Of a stretch of 64,000 nucleotides of DNA, positions 61,093 to 64,000 are shown one piece after another (positions within the stretch are counted from its first letter, which is position 1; each line of letters opens with the position of its first letter). Where the stretch lies: the NCBI RefSeq assembly GCF_003112555.1, contig NZ_BEWB01000004.1, forward strand, positions 723,822 through 787,821. The letters are read 5' to 3'. Source of the stretch: Streptomyces coelicoflavus (GTDB taxonomy: Bacteria > Actinomycetota > Actinomycetes > Streptomycetales > Streptomycetaceae). The notes under the pieces are model-generated. The model saw only the letters and a list, made by a program, of their open reading frames with translations. It was not told where the DNA came from and did no database searches. Both the position numbers and the translations under genes were made by a program.

Positions 61093-62595
61093 CTACATCG
61101 GTGGTTCACGCCATGTAGCCGGTGCCCCTTGGGCCCCGGGGAGGAGATGCGAGGCGAGCAGTTGTTCCCGAAGCCCTTCCGCCAGCCCGGACAGCCGCTC
61201 CGAGATTACGGCCCGCCCCGGCTGAGGAGAGCGTAGTCGGAGGGTCTCGGAGGGAAGAGCCGCCAGGTCCGCCGTCAGGCGGACTCGTGCCGCGGGCAGG
61301 GCGTCTGGCTGGCTCAAGCAACGTCCGTCGCGCATCAGCGTGCGAAGGAGTGGTTCCGAACCGGCCGGTGCCTCTTCCTCCCGTAGCGCGATGATGTCCG
61401 GGTGGCCCGGACGTCGGTACACCTGCTTGCTCCCCGGCAGCGTCGTCTTGCCCGACGCCAGTTTCATGACCGGGTGGCCGTCGTACTCCACGAGCTTGTA
61501 GGCGGAATCGAGGTAGGGGGCGTCGGCGGAGGTGCCGACACGGGTGCCGACCGCGTAGACGTCGATGGGCGCGCCCGAGCGGACCAGGGCGTCGACCCGG
61601 TACTCGTCGAGGCCACCGCTGGCGATGACGCGCACGCCGGGCAGGCCGGCGGCGTCCAGTTCGCTGCGGGCCCGCCGGGAGAGATCATCCAGGTCGCCGC
61701 TGTCGAGCCGGACGGCGCAGCCTGGCCCCCGCTCTAGGTCACGCAGGACCCGGGCTGCCGTGCGCACCCCGCGCTCCGTGTCGTACGTGTCCACCAGGAA
61801 GGTCACGGGCCCGGGATGGGAGCGGGCGAAGGCGCGGAAGGCGGCCTCCTCGTCGGGGAACGCCTCGATGTAGGAGTGGGCCATCGTGCCGGATGCGGGC
61901 AGCCCCCATCGGACGGCCGCGGCCACGTTGCTGGTGCCCGCGAAGCCTGTCAGCGCCGCGGTGCGGGCGGCCTGCAGCCCGGCGCAGGTGCCGTGCGTGC
62001 GGCGCAGCGAGAAGTCGACCACCGGGTGTCCGGCAGCAGCCAGGACGGAGCACACCGCTTTGGACGCCACGGCCGTCTGGTGCGAGATCTGGTTGAGCAG
62101 AAAGGTCTCGACCAATTGGGCCTGCGAGATCGGAGCGGTCACCTCCAGGAGTGGCTCTCCCGCGTACACGATCCGGCCCTCGGGCACGGCGCGCACCTCG
62201 CCGGTGAACGTCATGCCACTCAGGGCGGCGACGTCGGCGGTGGGCCGACGCAGGGCGGAGGCGAACACCTCCAGGTCGGCGGCGGTGACGCGGAAATCAC
62301 TGAGGTAGTCGAGCGCCGATTCCGTCCCCGCGCTCACGAGGAAGCCCCGCTCGGGAGGCAGTGAGCGGATGTCGCCTCCGGGGAAGAAGAGGGGGCTGAC
62401 GACGAAGCCGTCGGTGCTGATCACGAGGTCGGGGTGGTCGGGCAGTAGGGCAGCGTCCTCCAGGGCGCCCGGTCGTCCGCCGAGAGCGGGCAGCACATGG
62501 GTGTCCAGCAGGTCGCCGGTCGTCCGGCTGCCCGCCCCGTGGCCGAGCAGAACCGCCTCGTCCTCGTGAGGGGGCGGGAGGCTGGTGGCGTTCAT
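61093..62595 (-). CDS. pncB: HypE-nicotinate phosphoribosyltransferase chimera
   Basis: 500 residues from ATG 62595 (AAGGAG upstream). Residues ~13-75 are the N-terminus of the hydrogenase maturation protein HypE (VLLGHGAG; LEDAALLP; STDGFVVSPLFFPGGDI). At about residue 75 the sequence becomes nicotinate phosphoribosyltransferase without its first ~80 residues (LPPERGFLVSAG; SFIEAF-type TMAHSYIEAFPDEE; VRLDSGDLDDLSRRA; SGGLDEYRVDAL). The phosphoribosyl-binding core and catalytic His (FSLRRTHG) are present. The lost N-terminus normally contributes to the neighbouring subunit's active site, so activity is doubtful. No frameshift. Confidence 0.8.
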   Translation of the reverse strand: MNATSLPPPHEDEAVLLGHGAGSRTTGDLLDTHVLPALGGRPGALEDAALLPDHPDLVISTDGFVVSPLFFPGGDIRSLPPERGFLVSAGTESALDYLSDFRVTAADLEVFASALRRPTADVAALSGMTFTGEVRAVPEGRIVYAGEPLLEVTAPISQAQLVETFLLNQISHQTAVASKAVCSVLAAAGHPVVDFSLRRTHGTCAGLQAARTAALTGFAGTSNVAAAVRWGLPASGTMAHSYIEAFPDEEAAFRAFARSHPGPVTFLVDTYDTERGVRTAARVLRDLERGPGCAVRLDSGDLDDLSRRARSELDAAGLPGVRVIASGGLDEYRVDALVRSGAPIDVYAVGTRVGTSADAPYLDSAYKLVEYDGHPVMKLASGKTTLPGSKQVYRRPGHPDIIALREEEAPAGSEPLLRTLMRDGRCLSQPDALPAARVRLTADLAALPSETLRLRSPQPGRAVISERLSGLAEGLREQLLASHLLPGAQGAPATWREPPM

Positions 62596-63039
62596 GAGGG
62601 CGCTCCTTCTTGGACGTCCGGGCAGTGGTGTCCGTGGGAGGCGGGTATCTGTGAGCACGTCGCCGGCTGCGCACTCGGGATCTTCGGCGGTCGTGGGATC
62701 ACCAACGGCACATCGCACGGTGGCATCGTCGACCGGGCGGAGCCTCGGCGGGACCCGGGCCGTCGGCCGGCCCGGACTCGGCCCTGGTCGGTCGCCCGGC
62801 ACATCGGCTAGTACGGCATGGGGCGTCCCGACGGTGTACGCAGGTCGGGTGGATCCGGCCGGCGCGGTGGGCGCGGGCGCCTTGTCATCTGGAGTCGTTC
62901 CATGACGATCGCCTCGTCTTGCGGTAATCCCCTGATTCACAGCCTCACTCACGTACGGGGGCCGGACCAGGGGCCTCTGGGTTCATGGCGCGGTCCCGGT
63001 CGGCCTAGGTCCTGTCTCTTTGGAGGTCTGACGCCTTGG
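62596..63039. other. 444-base region without a gene
   Basis: No gene or RNA recognised. It contains a CTAG at 63005-63008 followed by GTCCTGTCTCTTTGG, which could be an IS end (see findings). Confidence 0.4.
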
Positions 63040-63369
63040 ATGAGGGCCGATTACTCTGTCGTGATGGCCAAGAGGATTGAGTCGGAGCTGGTGGTTGACC
63101 TGCGGGGTAGGTCGATCGAGACGCTCGATGACTTCTGGGACGCCGTGGCTGAGCCTTGCGGACTGCCGGAGTGGTTTGGCCGGAACACGGAAGCCTGGCG
63201 GGACACCATCCAGACGCGGGGCATCTCCGAGGTCATCGACAGCTATGACGTCCTGGTCGTGCACGTGGACAAACGAGGAGTCTTCGCGGCCCGGAACCGC
63301 GAAGCTCGAGCCCTGCGAAGCGTCTTTTCAGGGAGGCAGTCGCGTCTGGTCGTGCACGAGCTGCTCTGA
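63040..63369 (+). CDS. barstar-family protein
   Basis: 109 residues from ATG 63040 (GGAGG 13 bases before); ATG 63064 is an equally possible start. Barstar fold: VDLRGRSIETLDDFWDAV at the N-terminus, GLPEWFGRNTEAWRD (the FGxN helix that in barstar contacts the RNase) and a final strand VVHELL. Barstar proteins block barnase-type ribonucleases. No nuclease gene is next to it. Its stop codon TGA touches the stop of the converging transposase (TCA), leaving no room for an IS end between. Confidence 0.8.
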   Translation: MRADYSVVMAKRIESELVVDLRGRSIETLDDFWDAVAEPCGLPEWFGRNTEAWRDTIQTRGISEVIDSYDVLVVHVDKRGVFAARNREARALRSVFSGRQSRLVVHELL

Positions 63370-64000
63370 TCACCGCGTCGAGCGGGACCAGATCAGGATG
63401 GCCGCCAAGTGCAAAGCAGCCTCGTAGGCCAGGGCAAGCTTGTCCGTGCGCATCGCCAGACCACGCCACTGCTTCAAGCGGCTGATGCACCGTTCGACGG
63501 TGTTGCGCTGCTTGTACGCCTCCGCGTCGAAGCCTGGTGGCCGGCCTCCGGCTCGCCCTCTCCGCAGGCGGTGTCCGACCTGGTCGGCAGGCTGCGGGAT
63601 GACGGCGCGGATGCCTCGCCGTCGGAGATGGCTACGGATCGCGCGGGAAGAATAGGCGCGGTCCGCGAGGACGGTCTCCGGTCGAGTCCGGGGCCTGCCG
63701 AGTCCGTGTCGCGGGACGCGGATTCTCGCCATGACGGCCTCGAATGCCGGAGCATCACCCGCCTGACCAGCGGTGACGTAGAGGGCCAACGGCCGTGCCC
63801 GGTTATCGCTGGCCAGATGTACCTTCGTACTCAGGCCGCCACGAGAACGTCCGAGTGCGTGATCGTCGGGTTCCGACCGTCGCGCAGCCCCCTTTTCACG
63901 GCCCCAGCCGCGTGCTGATGGGCCCGGCAGATGGTGGAGTCCAGCGAGACCGTCCACTCCACGTCGTCATCCGCGTCGGCGGTGGCCAGGACTGCGGCCA
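63370..64000 (-). CDS. IS5-family transposase (two frames, 5' end cut)
   Basis: The gene enters from beyond the right edge. In one frame: VEWTVSLDSTICRAHQHAAGA with a catalytic Asp, continuing to a stop at 63831. In the -1 frame from about 63896: ARRSEPDDHALGRSRGG, then VLADRAYSS with the second Asp, RRGIRAVIP, NTVERCISRLKQWRG with the Glu, and the end at 63370. Joining at an A4G5 run (63888-63896) gives a full transposase, as in IS5 members that use a frameshift; a disabling indel gives the same picture. Confidence 0.82.
63888..63896 (-). other. A4G5 slippery run between transposase frames
   Basis: On the minus strand the zero-frame codons are GTG AAA AGG GGG; slipping back one base reads GAA AAG GGG and enters the second frame. 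Located exactly where coding similarity changes frame. Confidence 0.5.

Noticed and set aside
61093..62952. 619-residue version of the HypE-PncB chimera
   Set aside because: The extra 119 residues lack a ribosome site and family similarity, while ATG 62595 has AAGGAG and the HypE start just after it.
62818..63039. N-terminal extension of the barstar protein to 62818
   Set aside because: The extension has Arg/Gly-rich non-coding composition, and the barstar fold begins after 63040.
1..64000. CRISPR array or antibiotic biosynthetic gene cluster
   Set aside because: No regularly spaced direct repeats with unique spacers, and no PKS, NRPS, terpene or RiPP core genes were seen. The 14-, 20- and 57-bp arrays have no spacers.

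Overview
The window is very GC-rich, with third-position G/C bias, GTG starts, 4-nt ATGA/GTGA gene overlaps and protein families (DUF2617, DUF4247, MmyB-like regulators, DUF6215, Rv1733c-like proteins) that point to a Streptomyces or close relative. Most of it is ordinary chromosomal gene content in short operons. Insertion-sequence and gene relics concentrate at 5.4-7 kb and from about 56.3 kb to the right edge.

Layout. 0-1.4 kb: a NarL-type two-component pair (kinase cut by the window edge). 1.4-7 kb: an SDR / MmyB-regulator / two alpha-beta hydrolase module flanked by matching palindromic operators, then a half-length LtrA gene and a decayed IS5-type element; a second end of the same IS abuts the stop codon of the response regulator. 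7-10 kb: DUF2617, DUF4247 lipoprotein, DUF350, membrane spermidine-synthase-like operon. 10-17 kb: a sugar (or polyol) uptake module (Gfo/Idh dehydrogenase, GntR/UTRA repressor, binding protein, permease, ATPase, ROK kinase) with identical 13-bp operators. 17-23 kb: an SNF2 helicase coupled to a SWIM-finger protein that carries ten 19-residue repeats.

22.9-32.7 kb is the most coherent functional block: a complete-looking hydroxyproline catabolic operon (D-hydroxyproline dehydrogenase subunits, pyrroline-hydroxycarboxylate deaminase, 4-hydroxyproline epimerase), a secreted M9-type collagenase facing it, an FCD-type GntR regulator and an M24 (Xaa-Pro type) peptidase. Short sequence motifs are shared by three of the promoters. 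I read this as a collagen-to-hydroxyproline utilisation island. The final enzyme, 2-oxoglutarate semialdehyde dehydrogenase, is not in the window.

33-42 kb: LysR regulator, ABC exporter, an enolase-superfamily enzyme coupled to a 28-codon ORF, and a carnitine-degradation operon (3-dehydrocarnitine-cleaving enzyme, carnitine dehydrogenase, betainyl-CoA thioesterase) under a regulator with two DNA-binding domains (XRE plus TetR). 42-53 kb: the full selenocysteine machinery (selA, selB, tRNA-Sec, selD) beside its client, a formate dehydrogenase whose catalytic subunit is read through an in-frame UGA followed by a bacterial SECIS-like hairpin; the iron-sulfur and NrfD-type membrane subunits are upstream on the same strand. 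selB converges on the tRNA-Sec gene so tightly that its UGA stop is the complement of the tRNA anticodon.

53-64 kb: a tautomerase-like/YHS protein, an alanine:sodium symporter, a MarR regulator, then a graveyard of fragments (DDE transposase, IS701 fused to an integrase tail, an enol-lactonase stub). A set resembling an actinobacterial dormancy (DosR/OsdR-like) region follows, with a truncated universal stress protein, an OsmC tail and a HypE-nicotinate phosphoribosyltransferase chimera. A barstar-type gene touches an IS5 transposase at the right end.
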